Shown here: piece after piece, positions 6,234 to 6,931 of the stretch
How the letters are laid out: each line of letters begins with the position of its first letter
Numbering within the stretch: position 1 is the stretch's first letter
NCBI GenBank assembly: GCA_900754755.1
Contig: CAAEEC010000061.1
Span: forward strand, 1-6,931
From: Clostridia bacterium
GTDB taxonomy: Bacteria > Bacillota > Clostridia > Christensenellales > Aristaeellaceae
Direction: 5' to 3'
DNA: 6,931 bases
Program-made: the position numbers and the translations under genes
Notes under the pieces: generated by a model
Seen by the model: only the letters and a program-made list of their open reading frames with translations
Database searches by the model: none
Told to the model about the DNA's origin: nothing

Positions 6234-6832
6234 AAAAGAAAAGAGTTCTTGCCGCGTTGGTGCTTGTGGGGCTGCTTTTGCTGCTCACAGGCTGCACCAG
6301 CATGCTGGGAGGAGAAACGCAACCGCAGGCGACGATGCCGCCCATGACGGCGGAAATGTTCACGGATCTATCCAGCGTGACGGAATGGTACAATGCCGTC
6401 ACTTTCGAGGATACGCTGGAATCGCTCACCGCGCGTTTCGGCGAGCCGGAAGAAGTGCAGGATGACAACGGTTCCTATTGGAATTTCCTGGATGAAAACA
6501 ACCACGGCGTTGCCGTTGTATTTTTCGACGATGGAGCGTTGCGCTCCAAAATGGTGTATTTCGAGGACATCCGCCAGTTCGCCGATTTGAGCGGCGCTTC
6601 CCATATTGAAAACGTTTCCCTGCTGGATTCTGGCATGGAATATGAAGTGGTGGCCGCTGCCTTTGGCGCGGAGGGCATCGAAATTATGCAACTGGCAACC
6701 GATAGCGGCAATGGCGCCGGACAGTATCTGATGATTTGGGTCAGTGAAGACGGCGGCATCGTGCAGGCGCTGTTTAACGTGACCGATAATAAGCTGGAAC
6801 AAGTGAGCTACAGCCTGGGTAGCGAAGCGTGA
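6230..6832 (+). CDS. Putative lipoprotein with two BLIP/SmpA-like repeats
   Basis: From ATG 6230 the product is 200 residues. It begins with a lipoprotein signal peptide: KKKR (2-5), a leucine/valine-rich core (6-19) and the lipobox LTGC with the lipidated cysteine at 22, so the mature protein should be anchored to the outer face of the membrane. After a short linker rich in proline, threonine and methionine there appear to be two similar units. Unit one (about 59-111) holds LTARFGEPEEV, a GSYWNFLD strand and VVFFDDGAL. Unit two (about 128-196) holds GMEYEVVAAAFG, QYLMIWVSEDGG and a closing strand. This GxP/aromatic/DG pattern resembles the small folds of BLIP and SmpA/BamE proteins; that is inference from pattern, not a confirmed match. 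Function is unknown. The mature part is acidic. In-frame starts at TTG 6191 and ATG 6218 are possible, but 6230 gives the standard signal peptide. It has its own promoter at 6136-6164. Confidence 0.8.
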   Translation: MKKKRVLAALVLVGLLLLLTGCTSMLGGETQPQATMPPMTAEMFTDLSSVTEWYNAVTFEDTLESLTARFGEPEEVQDDNGSYWNFLDENNHGVAVVFFDDGALRSKMVYFEDIRQFADLSGASHIENVSLLDSGMEYEVVAAAFGAEGIEIMQLATDSGNGAGQYLMIWVSEDGGIVQALFNVTDNKLEQVSYSLGSEA

Positions 6833-6856
6833 GCCGTCCCCAGCCCTTTGCCCATT

Positions 6857-6889
6857 TCATCCGCCCGCAAGCCTTTTGCGGGCGGATGA
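6857..6889. repeat. GC-rich hairpin after the lipoprotein gene, possible terminator
   Basis: Arms 6857-6870 and 6876-6889 are perfect inverse copies (14 pairs, mostly G-C) around a 5-base loop, beginning 25 bases after the lipoprotein stop. It would be a very stable RNA stem and is well placed to end or protect the transcript, but no T-run follows on either strand, so it is not a canonical intrinsic terminator. Confidence 0.7.
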
Positions 6890-6918
6890 GCTTGTCAAAA
6901 AAGTCTTTTTGACAAGCT
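6889..6918. repeat. Second perfect palindrome abutting the first hairpin
   Basis: AGCTTGTCAAAAA (6889-6901) and TTTTTGACAAGCT (6906-6918) are perfect inverse copies of 13 bases around the loop AGTC. It shares one base with the preceding hairpin. The T-run lies inside the stem rather than after it. Its style, a GACAAGCT palindrome just after a gene, suggests a dispersed intergenic repeat, but that cannot be confirmed from one copy. Confidence 0.75.
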
Positions 6919-6931
6919 GGTGGACGGGGGA

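Overview
The window is ordinary chromosomal DNA of a GC-rich bacterium, most likely a member of the Bacillota (class Clostridia). This is inferred from the protein types (TypA, RF3 and a DUF1846 protein resembling those of clostridia and streptococci), a lipoprotein with a Gram-positive style short signal peptide, and strong GGAGG-type ribosome binding sites. No mobile element, CRISPR array, rRNA or tRNA is visible. Six protein genes plus one possible leader peptide fill nearly all of it, and no gene-free stretch exceeds about 165 bases.

Left half, minus strand (read from 4449 down to 1): tadA, prfC, typA and the first 160 codons of recF. tadA makes the wobble inosine of tRNA, prfC encodes release factor RF3, and typA encodes the ribosome-associated GTPase TypA/BipA, so the first three genes serve translation. 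prfC, typA and recF are packed as an operon: 2 bases separate prfC from typA, and the typA stop overlaps the recF start as ATGA. A good sigma-70 type promoter starts inside the tadA stop codon and reads into prfC; tadA has its own promoter. recF lies here rather than in the usual dnaA-dnaN-recF-gyrB cluster.

Centre: a divergent intergenic region (4450-4613) carries back-to-back promoters for tadA (minus) and for the DUF1846/UPF0371 gene (plus), with AT-tract palindromes between and within them.

Right half, plus strand: a complete 494-residue DUF1846 protein of unknown function is followed by a GC-rich inverted repeat that sits on a promoter. Next come a possible 12-codon leader ORF coupled by ATGA overlap to a small lipoprotein gene, and the lipoprotein itself, which seems to hold two BLIP/SmpA-like repeats. 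The window ends in two abutting perfect hairpins without U-tracts; the second looks like a dispersed palindromic element.

No convincing new multi-gene system was found. The least understood parts are the DUF1846 protein, the lipoprotein with its leader, and the hairpins.
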